Shown: piece after piece, positions 1 to 6,248 of the stretch
How the letters are laid out: every line of letters begins with the position of its first letter
Position numbering within the stretch: the stretch's first letter is position 1
Assembly: GCA_016840125.1 (NCBI GenBank)
Contig: JAEOSY010000554.1
Location: 1-9,770, forward strand
Direction: 5' to 3'
DNA length: 9,770 bases
Origin: Candidatus Helarchaeota archaeon
Lineage (GTDB): Archaea > Asgardarchaeota > Lokiarchaeia > Helarchaeales > HEL-GB-A
Made by a program: the position numbers and the translations under genes
Notes under the pieces: model-generated
The model's database searches: none
Seen by the model: only the letters and a program-made list of their open reading frames with translations
Told to the model about the DNA's origin: nothing

Positions 1-1031
1 CAATGGTGTGCACATAATCCACATCCGATACATAGATTTTCTTTAAACAGTATTCGAGCAGCCTCGTCAGAATGTGCATAATGATGCCAGAGAGCTCCCA
101 TTGGACAAATTTTTACACATTTATCACACAAAATGCAGTTTTCTCTTATAAATTCGGGTTTGAAGTTACTTCTAGCAAGAGCAGATGGATTTTGATATTC
201 CTTCAAGGCTTTAATTACTTCACAATGACAAGGACAACAATTACAGATCATCATTGGCGCATCTGGACCAGAAGCATTATTTATAGTATGAATAAGTCCA
301 TTATCTTCACATTTTTTGATAATTTCTAGCGCTTCTTGTTTTGAGACTTCCCGACCGAACCCATAGGGTTTTAGGGCTTCCCCTGCCATATTCAACGCCA
401 TACAAACGTCATCTTTCATTTTTTCACATTCATCTCCGAGAAGAGAATGGATAGTTCTGCAAGCGCAGTTTATAACCGTGATATTTGTGCATCGATTAAC
501 ATAGGCCTCAATATCTTCATAGACAAGAAATTTTTGACCAACATCTTCGATCTCTTGATTTATCTCAATACTTTTTTCTTTTAATGAACTAGATGGTAAG
601 TTTCTAAAGAATGGATAACCACTTGCAAACCATTCCGGTGCAATTTTCCCAAAATTATCTTGAAGTAATTTTGCCCCTAACTTCATTTCTTCTTTATCCT
701 TTCCAGCAATAAAGTAAAATTCTATGAGACCGGGCATAGCTGGGAAGATACCAAATTTTTTACCCATTTTTAAAATAACGCCTCTTTCAGCCATAGCATT
801 ACATCGTTCTATGACTTTTTCCAACGGAACTCCTGTAATTTTGGAAATCTTTTTTGGAGATTTCAAATCGAACATTGGTTCTCTAAACACAGAAATAATT
901 TTTACATCGTTTTCATCTGCATAAATAATTTTAAGGATATCAATTACGCTCTTATCTTTGGGTAATTTTAAAGGCCAATTTTTATTCATAGAGAGCCTAA
1001 TATTTTCATATACTTCATCATCAACAGGCAA
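1..1031 (-). CDS. Multi-cluster 4Fe-4S ferredoxin-like protein, 3' end missing
   Basis: This is an open frame of 343 visible codons that leaves the window at its C-terminus. Residues 30-95 resemble a winged-helix region. A Cys-rich middle follows (C189-A-C191, C202, C210 and C263-N-C-C-P-C-H-C270). Next comes a ferredoxin motif C299-x2-C-x2-C-x3-C-P at 299-310 and the start of a second one, C334-x2-C-x2-C, so it probably binds two 4Fe-4S clusters plus metal in the middle. It matches a family of about 390-residue Fe-S proteins I know from anaerobic proteobacteria and archaea, which sit near acyl-CoA or aromatic metabolism genes; their electron partner is unknown to me. The first ATG is at 989, but the upstream residues DEVYENIRLSMNKNWP fit the usual N-terminus of the family. 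I therefore prefer the TTG at 1031; the next in-frame stop upstream is at 1101-1103. No clear Shine-Dalgarno site is seen. It is probably co-transcribed with the phosphoesterase upstream. Confidence 0.82.
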   Translation of the reverse strand, partial: MPVDDEVYENIRLSMNKNWPLKLPKDKSVIDILKIIYADENDVKIISVFREPMFDLKSPKKISKITGVPLEKVIERCNAMAERGVILKMGKKFGIFPAMPGLIEFYFIAGKDKEEMKLGAKLLQDNFGKIAPEWFASGYPFFRNLPSSSLKEKSIEINQEIEDVGQKFLVYEDIEAYVNRCTNITVINCACRTIHSLLGDECEKMKDDVCMALNMAGEALKPYGFGREVSKQEALEIIKKCEDNGLIHTINNASGPDAPMMICNCCPCHCEVIKALKEYQNPSALARSNFKPEFIRENCILCDKCVKICPMGALWHHYAHSDEAARILFKENLCIGCGLCAHH

Positions 1032-1114
1032 AGAATCACAACCATAACTAAGTTTCTTAGATGTAGTAATTTTCGATAGATTGATTATATTGCTATTGTC
1101 TCATAACCCTCTAT

Positions 1115-1807
1115 TTATAGTATTTTGACAGGTTGCCAATTATGGTAATCGATAGCGGTATTATACAGCTCAATACCATCAACTTTGAGATAGAGATTGA
1201 TTTTAAAAAGTTGATCCAAGTGAATGTGTCCATATACAACCTTATCAATTATACCAGATTCTTCAATAATGGAAAGAAAATCGTCTTCTGCAAAGGATTC
1301 TTCAGGATTGTGGAAGATTTGAGAACAGGGCGGAAAATGCATGAGGCAGATCCCAGTTTTAAAATCCTTACGAGCAAGTTCAGTTAAACTCTTCTGAAGT
1401 AATTTCAGCTCACGTGCTTTCCGGGTGGATTCACGATTAGTCCCACATGCACCACAGATACCAACGTCTTCTAGAACAAAGGCTCTACCACTTAGGAAAT
1501 AGAATTTGGGGGTATTAAATAATTCTTGCATCTTATTGATTTCAGGAATCCAGGGCCAATCGTGATTCCCCTCAACGAAACAAATTTTCTTCGCTTGAAA
1601 GGCTTGAAGAGTTTGAAATTCTTTGAGAACTTCTGAGAAATCTTTGCCCCAAACTAGATCACCCGCTATGAGAAGAAGATCTACGGGGGGACTTTCAGCT
1701 TTAAGGTTTCGAGCGACTTGCTCAATGTAGTTTGGAGGATAATGGAACCGCTCGACCATTTTTTGGAGATTTCCGAGATGGGGATCGCCGATTGCTAGAA
1801 TATTCAT
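1115..1807 (-). CDS. Calcineurin-like metallophosphoesterase
   Basis: This is a 230-residue cytosolic hydrolase of the calcineurin-like metallophosphoesterase superfamily, most like the predicted phosphohydrolase group COG1768. All metal-binding motifs are present in order: GDPH (D8, H10), GDLVW (D50), GNHDW (N81, H82), MHFPP (H157) and GHIH (H194, H196). It should therefore be an active two-metal phosphoesterase, but the substrate cannot be read from sequence. I chose the ATG at 1807. An in-frame TTG at 1813 would add two residues and would sit only 3 bp after the stop of the MmgE/PrpD gene. No Shine-Dalgarno site lies before either start, so translation may depend on coupling to the upstream gene. 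The gene is the third member of the SCP2-MmgE-phosphoesterase run and is followed by the Fe-S protein after a gap of about 83 bp. Confidence 0.9.
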   Translation of the reverse strand: MNILAIGDPHLGNLQKMVERFHYPPNYIEQVARNLKAESPPVDLLLIAGDLVWGKDFSEVLKEFQTLQAFQAKKICFVEGNHDWPWIPEINKMQELFNTPKFYFLSGRAFVLEDVGICGACGTNRESTRKARELKLLQKSLTELARKDFKTGICLMHFPPCSQIFHNPEESFAEDDFLSIIEESGIIDKVVYGHIHLDQLFKINLYLKVDGIELYNTAIDYHNWQPVKIL

Positions 1808-1816
1808 TTTCAAGAA

Positions 1817-3301
1817 CTAGGTAATCTGTTGGAGGAGGACCTTAATTGAGTCATGCTCTTCAATAGTATCCAAAATTTTAATCAGTTCTTTAGTTTTCGA
1901 TGAATCATTGCCGATATAGGCAGATTCCTGTTTAAATTTATCGATGATATACTGTTTATCATGGTTTCCGGGAGCTGCTTTTGCAATCGTGGTGGAAGCC
2001 TTATATTTCTGCCCATCTTTCATCTTTACAACAACTTGCGCTCCAAATTCCCACTTAAAATCGCCTTTAATTGTTTCAAAGAGAAGGTCATTATAGTTTT
2101 GCTTGATCTCCATCAGATTCATCCCCTTTGGAAGAAAAGATTGAAAGATCTGGATTGTCATTGCCATATCCGTTTCTACCTTCACTTTTTTAGCTAATTT
2201 ATGGACTTTGGGGTCCAATGTGCGATTATCCAAGAATTGTTTAGGAGTTAGTTCTCTGTCAATTAAGGCAACCGCGATATTGTAGGGGACATGAAAGTTC
2301 AAAATAACATAGGAAGAGTCTGATTCCTTCAGCCCCTCGAGAGTAGATGCGGGTCGATTCGCAAGGTCCATGCTGATGGTTCCGAGGCCTGGAAGCTTGA
2401 CTTTTACAGCTTTCACGTCATCCGGATTTAATTTGGGATTCTTTTGAAGGATTTCAAAGACGCAGTCAAGCGGTGCGTCTAGATAGGCACAGCCAGGATA
2501 TAATTTAAAGGATAAAGTGTTGGTTAGCCAGCGGTCATAACCCAGTTTTTCCACAATCCGTTCCGGGGAAGGGGAATCCGCCATGAGGTGGCAGAACCCA
2601 TCTGGTGGAGAGAAGATGTTATGAGATCCTGTGAAACCTTTTGCCGCAAGCTGGCAAGCAATAATTCCATTCTGCGCAGGAAGGGCAGAAGTGAGCACTT
2701 TGGTATGAGGCCCGAAGAACCCTCTTAAAATAGGATATTGTGGAAGGTACGCAGCAATCCCAATTGCATTCAGGAGCTGTTCACGCTCCAGATTCATAAG
2801 TTTTGCGCCAATTACCGCTGCAGTAATGGGATGAACAAGCGGATCCATCGTTTGACCAGTAGTCAAAGATGGAAAGAGACTTAGTCCAATACGACAACTA
2901 ATTTCGTTCCCTAGAAGCATCCCTAGTAATAGATCTTTTCCTGAAAGTTCCAGCACCTCGGTGTAACCGAGGCTCACGGGAACGGTTGTGCAACCTACAT
3001 GCATTGGAATCGCATAATCCTCATAATCTAGGGCCTGAGCGAAAACTCCATTCACAAGTACTGCTTTATCAAGTCCCACTTTCGTCTTAGTTGTCAGGAT
3101 ACTTGCAGGAGGAGATCCACCAGCATCCTTGAAGGTTTCAAGAGCAATCTGCCCTGGACGCGTCTTGACTCCTGCGAAAATGGTAGCGATCATATTCATC
3201 AATTGCATCTTACCCAGACGCAGAATTTTATCAGGAATATCACTAAACTTCATGTTATACGCATAATCAGCCAATTTTTCTGTAATTGTAGCCAAATTCA
3301 T
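1817..3301 (-). CDS. MmgE/PrpD family protein
   Basis: This 494-residue protein has the MmgE/PrpD layout: a helical N-terminal domain (about 1-260) and an alpha/beta domain (about 265-390) inserted before the end. Recognisable family blocks are NGVFAQALDYED (84-95), GNEISCRIG (131-139), HPITAAVIGAKL (157-168), AQNGIIACQLAAKGFTG (209-225) and KLYPGCAYLDAPLD (266-279). The family includes 2-methylcitrate dehydratase and cis-aconitate decarboxylase, acting on small tri- or dicarboxylates, but most members have unknown substrates. The usual His of the 'YPxCxxxH' block is Asp275 here, so the canonical reactions should not be assumed. The ATG at 3301 is well supported by a perfect GGAGGT site at 3305-3310. 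That site overlaps the stop codon of the SCP2-like gene, suggesting translational coupling. Confidence 0.9.
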   Translation of the reverse strand: MNLATITEKLADYAYNMKFSDIPDKILRLGKMQLMNMIATIFAGVKTRPGQIALETFKDAGGSPPASILTTKTKVGLDKAVLVNGVFAQALDYEDYAIPMHVGCTTVPVSLGYTEVLELSGKDLLLGMLLGNEISCRIGLSLFPSLTTGQTMDPLVHPITAAVIGAKLMNLEREQLLNAIGIAAYLPQYPILRGFFGPHTKVLTSALPAQNGIIACQLAAKGFTGSHNIFSPPDGFCHLMADSPSPERIVEKLGYDRWLTNTLSFKLYPGCAYLDAPLDCVFEILQKNPKLNPDDVKAVKVKLPGLGTISMDLANRPASTLEGLKESDSSYVILNFHVPYNIAVALIDRELTPKQFLDNRTLDPKVHKLAKKVKVETDMAMTIQIFQSFLPKGMNLMEIKQNYNDLLFETIKGDFKWEFGAQVVVKMKDGQKYKASTTIAKAAPGNHDKQYIIDKFKQESAYIGNDSSKTKELIKILDTIEEHDSIKVLLQQIT

Positions 3302-3304
3302 CTT

Positions 3305-3310
3305 ACCTCC
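3305..3310 (-). promoter_or_regulatory. Shine-Dalgarno site overlapping upstream stop
   Basis: GGAGGT on the minus strand lies 3 bp before the ATG of the MmgE/PrpD gene. Its first G is the last base of the TAG stop of the SCP2-like gene (3310-3312). Terminating ribosomes would be positioned to restart at once. Confidence 0.75.
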
Positions 3311-3660
3311 TATCTTGCAGCTAACATCCCAACCATAAACGCGGACATTAAATTATTACGAACTCCTTTCACAGTGATTTTACTATTTACCCATGATTCG
3401 GCAAAGGAGAGTTTCCCCTGTAAAAATTCAAGGAAATTTTCTGTGGAGGCTTTAAGTTCAAGTGTGATCGGCTGAACTTTTCCTTCCGAAACGGATGATT
3501 TTAAGTCACGAATGAGTAAAGTGTAGGATTCACCATCTTTAACATTAAAATAGACATTGCCATTACTTAATGGGAACATAGACCGAATAGAATCCCCTAA
3601 CAATCCAGAAAAGCGACTCAAGGTTTTCGCCGATTTTTCTAATTTATGTTTAATACTCAT
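3310..3660 (-). CDS. SCP2-like sterol/lipid-carrier domain protein
   Basis: This is a small protein (116 residues from ATG) with the SCP2 sterol-carrier fold pattern. A short N-terminal helical part is followed by strands (NVYFNVKDGESYTLLI, then the ITLELKAS block). The family block 'S.ENFLEFLQGKL....WVNSKITVKG' comes next, and a C-terminal helix (LMSAFMVGMLAAR) closes it. SCP2 domains hold hydrophobic ligands such as fatty acyl-CoA or isoprenoid lipids in a tunnel. There is no signal peptide, so it is probably cytosolic. The start is the ATG at 3660, with an in-frame GTG at 3669 as an alternative; neither has a strong Shine-Dalgarno site. It is the first gene after a good promoter and is coupled to the MmgE/PrpD gene. 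This suggests lipid or acyl-substrate handling, which is an inference from context. Confidence 0.75.
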   Translation of the reverse strand: MSIKHKLEKSAKTLSRFSGLLGDSIRSMFPLSNGNVYFNVKDGESYTLLIRDLKSSVSEGKVQPITLELKASTENFLEFLQGKLSFAESWVNSKITVKGVRNNLMSAFMVGMLAAR

Positions 3661-3704
3661 TTCAAACACATCTCTAACTATTCTTGATAGCTATTTCGTC
3701 TTTG

Positions 3705-3720
3705 AAAATATAAATGTTTC
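3705..3720 (-). promoter_or_regulatory. Archaeal BRE/TATA promoter for the SCP2-MmgE-phosphoesterase operon
   Basis: Read on the minus strand this is GAAACA followed by TTTATATTTT, a close match to an archaeal BRE plus TATA box. A start site about 25 bp downstream would fall near 3680, leaving a leader of about 20 bp before the ATG at 3660. It lies just downstream of the T8 terminator candidate of the preceding operon, as expected for a new transcription unit. Confidence 0.6.
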
Positions 3721-3740
3721 AAAATTACTCCGTTTTGGTT

Positions 3741-3748
3741 AAAAAAAA
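3741..3748 (-). terminator. Oligo-T terminator candidate
   Basis: Eight consecutive A on the plus strand (T8 on the coding strand) lie about 50 bp after the stop codon of the second tube-like gene, with no strong hairpin. Archaeal transcription commonly ends at such T tracts. It separates the tube-protein operon from the SCP2 operon, whose promoter starts about 20 bp further on. Confidence 0.5.
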
Positions 3749-3796
3749 GGAAATTTGAATTATATCTCAATCATAGAGGAGAACTGAACCGAGTTT

Positions 3797-4351
3797 TTAT
3801 TGAGGGGGTACAACTTCGTAGTCGCGCATGAACCCTTCGTGTTCCAACGTAAGTATTTCCAGACCTTCATCCCTTTGAGAAATATTTAATGGACTTAAAG
3901 CGGAGTATTCTGATGGCCAACACCGGAATACCATAAAAGACATAGTTTTTTGTCCATCACTATTAAAAATATCTATTACTATATCCTTCCGAAAATCTTT
4001 GAGTGAAACTTCATTGCCGCTTCCGCCTTGCCAGTTATAGACCTTGTTGACCCATTTCTCAAAATCACTGTCATGTTTCCTTCGTCGTGTAAGTACTATT
4101 GGTTCATAGAATGTTGCTCCAGGAGATCTCAGATTTCTACTAGGATGAAGACCCGCGCGGTAAAGGAGCACTTCAGTAGTACGTGATAAGCCACTAATTT
4201 CGATAATATCTTTGATGTACTTCCCATCCCATTTGACACGAAATTTAGGGTAGCTCAAATTTGTTTCTGGTACGGCTGGTTCTTCGGTACGTGATGTTCG
4301 TTTAACTTCTCGTGAGGGATCGATCGTTTTTCTTCTTTCAAATTTTGACAT
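3797..4351 (-). CDS. T4 gp19-like tail-tube-fold protein, second of a pair
   Basis: This 184-residue protein belongs to the T4 gp19-like tail tube family found in contractile phage tails and contractile injection systems. The core (about 36-178) has the family's pattern: FRVKWDG (37-43), a SGL motif (53-55), SPGATFYEPIVL (76-87), HDSDFEKWVNKV (93-104), KDIVIDIFNSDG (122-133), CWPSEYS (144-150) and the C-terminal LEHEGF (169-174). Members form hexameric rings that stack into a hollow tube. An extra N-terminal segment of about 35 residues, rich in Arg, Lys and Glu, looks disordered and is absent from the partner. The gene follows its paralogue after 21 bp, with AAGGA about 9 bp before the ATG. 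No sheath, baseplate or spike gene lies next to it, so a role in a phage tail is not established. Confidence 0.82.
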   Translation of the reverse strand: MSKFERRKTIDPSREVKRTSRTEEPAVPETNLSYPKFRVKWDGKYIKDIIEISGLSRTTEVLLYRAGLHPSRNLRSPGATFYEPIVLTRRRKHDSDFEKWVNKVYNWQGGSGNEVSLKDFRKDIVIDIFNSDGQKTMSFMVFRCWPSEYSALSPLNISQRDEGLEILTLEHEGFMRDYEVVPPQ

Positions 4352-4372
4352 TAAATCACATCCTTACTCCTT

Positions 4373-4888
4373 TTATGGATATGTATAGGAGGGTTCTGAG
4401 GGCTCTGCTACGGCTGCGTCGCGGGCCCAGCCCTCGTGTATTAGTACCAGCTTCTCTATTGCAACGTCTGAATCATTAGCGTCTAAGTCTCCTAAAGGAT
4501 TATACCTAATCGGCCAGCAATTGAAGACCTGATAAGCCATAGCTAGCTGTCCAGCTTCATTGAAGAGCTCTATAACAATATCCTTTTTATAGTTTGTAGG
4601 TTCAGAGTTATCCCCGAGCTGCCATACTTTATTCGCCCATTGTTCAAACGTTGTATCGTGTGTCCGTCCTCGGATTAGAGTGATTGGATCGAAAATTGTT
4701 CGTCCAGGGGAGAATCTATAGGGATTTCTTTCATTGACACTCGTTTTCTGGGTAAGTGTCCTGCGAACTAGCCCAGTAACTCGAATTAGGCCAGGAACAA
4801 CTTCTCCATCCACTTTTACTCGAAATTTAAAATTTTTGTACGGATCAATCCGATGAACATTTACGGAAAATTCAGGCATATTTAGCAT
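4373..4888 (-). CDS. T4 gp19-like tail-tube-fold protein, first of a pair
   Basis: This 171-residue paralogue of the next gene has the same blocks: FRVKVDG (22-28), VTGL (37-40), SPGRTIFDPITL (60-71), HDTTFEQWANKV (77-88), KDIVIELFNEAG (102-113), VFNCWPIRYNPLGDLDA (121-137) and LIHEGWARD (149-157). The C-terminal IEKLVLIHEG end is the classic signature of gp19-like inner-tube proteins. By family it should assemble ring-shaped hexamers; having two versions together suggests a hetero-tube or a tube plus an end cap. The first ATG at 4888 has AAGGAAG directly in front of it. The ATG at 4879 has better spacing from that site and would remove three residues, so the exact start is open. It leads a two-gene operon with a TATA-like box about 50 bp upstream. 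Confidence 0.85.
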   Translation of the reverse strand: MLNMPEFSVNVHRIDPYKNFKFRVKVDGEVVPGLIRVTGLVRRTLTQKTSVNERNPYRFSPGRTIFDPITLIRGRTHDTTFEQWANKVWQLGDNSEPTNYKKDIVIELFNEAGQLAMAYQVFNCWPIRYNPLGDLDANDSDVAIEKLVLIHEGWARDAAVAEPSEPSYTYP

Positions 4889-4932
4889 CTTCCTTTTGTT
4901 TGTAGAAGTAGCTATTGTTTATCCTTGAGAAC

Positions 4933-4948
4933 TTAAGAATTTATAGGT
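4933..4948. repeat. Intergenic repeat copy 1 (TTAAGAATTTATAGGT)
   Basis: A 16-bp sequence identical to 6182-6197, with its first 11 bases also found at 7925-7935. All three copies lie upstream of minus-strand genes. It may be a shared promoter element or a regulator site. Confidence 0.5.
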
Positions 4949-4950
4949 CG
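4938..4950 (-). promoter_or_regulatory. TATA-like promoter for the tube-protein pair
   Basis: On the minus strand CGACC is followed by TATAAATT (4938-4945), about 54 bp before the ATG at 4888. This would give a leader of about 30 bp. It lies inside a 16-bp sequence that recurs in another intergenic region of the window (6182-6197). Confidence 0.45.
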
Positions 4951-5028
4951 ATTATGTTATCGGGAAAAATTGAAGACGAATGGCAAACATTGAGCAAGGA
5001 AGAACCGAGCGTCGATTTGATTTCTAAA

Positions 5029-6102
5029 TCATTTCGGTTCTAAATTCGATTTTAAGATTAATTTTATACGTTCATCAAGAGGCATTAATGGATCGTGGTC
5101 ATACCCAACAGAACTTTGATACCAGTAGTGTGTTGTAGCATAATCAATCCACCCCCTCCCTTTCGCGGCTAACTTCGCCATTCGTTTTTCAAACGTCTTA
5201 AAGAACATCTCATTCGCCCAATTTATGCGAAGATCTAGGCTTTTATTGAATCCAATCGCATTAGAACCTCGGAACCGATATATGCTCAACAAAGAGGGCT
5301 TCTTGGGTTTGACGTAATTGATTCCATTATAAAGTCCTTTAAATAAATTCTGAAACCCCCAGCTAAATCCAAATGAGTCTTCCGTACCTAAATAATCTAC
5401 CGTTGGCTGTTCATCACCATCTATCCGAATCTCGTTATTTCCTTCCATAACATAATGGAATCCTTGAAATTTGGGTTCATCAGTGGAGATACTATAGGTC
5501 CTGCCTAATAGATGTCCTTTCCCCTTTACATGGAAGAATTCCTTTTCAGTGGTGGCACCTAACTGAAAGGCAAATCTTTTCCATGTTGCGTGAAGGTAAC
5601 CTAAATTAGACTCCCATGATTCGAGCCTCTCAAACTCAACAAAGCTGTAATTAATTATATCGTATTTCGTCTCATTTACGATAACGACACGAGCGGACTG
5701 CGCGAATGGCATGGGAATAAAAGAGTTATAGCTTTTTGGGGCTTTTTCAATGAAGAAGCTGGTAAATTCATCAGCGCGTCCTAAACATCCGTCCGCAAAG
5801 AAGTCACCTAGGGGAACTCTAACCGATGGGACAGGATTATCATTGAAAAAGATCTCAAGAATTAATCCCCTTACACTTAATCCCTTTCGTAATTCTCTAG
5901 GAATTGCAGGATCTTGAACAAAATGCTGGGTTGAATGAATATGTGTTATAACCGCTGGTCCTTTTATATTTGCTATCGTCATTGTTTTGCCAGCATCTAA
6001 GGATTCAAGTTCTGGATAGGAATCATATTTCCAACCTCCATTACACATCCCAAAACTATATCGTTTTTTTAATTTGGAAATCGTTCGCCATTCTAACATC
6101 AT
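5029..6102 (-). CDS. DUF2961 (GH172-like) protein
   Basis: This 357-residue protein matches the DUF2961 family, now linked to glycoside hydrolase family 172. Family blocks appear in order: GPAVITHIH (48-56), VPLGDFFADG (96-105), FIPMPF (128-133), GKGHLLG (194-200), IDGDEQPTVDYLGTEDSF (227-244, E241 in the conserved GTED), YRF (275-277) and THYWYQ (324-329). Characterised members act on difructose anhydride or arabinofuranosides and have a double jelly-roll fold. A second catalytic Glu about 20 residues after GTED, expected from the characterised enzyme, is not seen, so enzymatic activity is uncertain. There is no signal peptide, so it appears cytosolic. The start is one of two tandem ATGs (6102 or 6099), with AGAAGGG about 9 bp upstream. 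It ends 140 bp before the tube-protein pair in the same orientation. Confidence 0.85.
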   Translation of the reverse strand: MMLEWRTISKLKKRYSFGMCNGGWKYDSYPELESLDAGKTMTIANIKGPAVITHIHSTQHFVQDPAIPRELRKGLSVRGLILEIFFNDNPVPSVRVPLGDFFADGCLGRADEFTSFFIEKAPKSYNSFIPMPFAQSARVVIVNETKYDIINYSFVEFERLESWESNLGYLHATWKRFAFQLGATTEKEFFHVKGKGHLLGRTYSISTDEPKFQGFHYVMEGNNEIRIDGDEQPTVDYLGTEDSFGFSWGFQNLFKGLYNGINYVKPKKPSLLSIYRFRGSNAIGFNKSLDLRINWANEMFFKTFEKRMAKLAAKGRGWIDYATTHYWYQSSVGYDHDPLMPLDERIKLILKSNLEPK

Positions 6103-6137
6103 TTATGAGCCCTTCTTACCTTAAGTGTAATAATTTA

Positions 6138-6145
6138 TTATAAAA
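6138..6145 (-). promoter_or_regulatory. TATA-like box for the DUF2961 gene
   Basis: TTTTATAA on the minus strand lies about 36 bp before the ATG at 6102. The predicted start site leaves a leader of about 12 bp that contains the AGAAGGG ribosome site. Confidence 0.4.
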
Positions 6146-6181
6146 GTTCAAACTAAATTAGAATCTCCTATTATTTTTATT

Positions 6182-6197
6182 TTAAGAATTTATAGGT
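6182..6197. repeat. Intergenic repeat copy 2 (TTAAGAATTTATAGGT)
   Basis: Identical over 16 bp to 4933-4948. Here it lies 80-95 bp upstream of the DUF2961 start, further out than the TATA-like box at 6138. As a second promoter it would give a leader of about 60 bp. Confidence 0.5.
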
Positions 6198-6236
6198 AAA
6201 AAATTAAGTGGGTTGGAGGTTACACGCGAGTAAAAA
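6198..6236 (-). terminator. Oligo-T tracts after the minus-strand transporter
   Basis: On the coding strand, T5 (6232-6236) and T6 (6198-6203) runs follow the stop codon of the transporter within 50 bp. No convincing hairpin accompanies them. Such T runs are a plausible archaeal terminator. Confidence 0.35.
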
Positions 6237-6248
6237 GGTTGGGGGTTA
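6211..6248. repeat. Imperfect 12-bp direct repeat at the transporter stop codon
   Basis: GGTTGGAGGTTA (6211-6222) and GGTTGGGGGTTA (6237-6248) differ at one base and are offset by 26 bp. The second copy includes the stop codon of the minus-strand transporter. Confidence 0.4.

Noticed and set aside
72..329. Plus-strand open frame of 85 codons
   Set aside because: It is antisense to the ferredoxin motifs of the Fe-S gene; the Cys-motif frame on the minus strand is the real one.
724..924. Plus-strand open frame of 66 codons
   Set aside because: It lies opposite the clearly coding Fe-S protein gene and has no family resemblance.
3203..3475. Plus-strand frame of 90 codons across the SCP2-MmgE junction
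   Set aside because: It is antisense to two well-supported genes and to their ribosome site.
3797..6102. The tube-protein region as part of an integrated provirus
   Set aside because: No integrase, capsid, portal, terminase, tRNA or flanking attachment repeat is seen, and neighbours on both sides are metabolic or transport genes.
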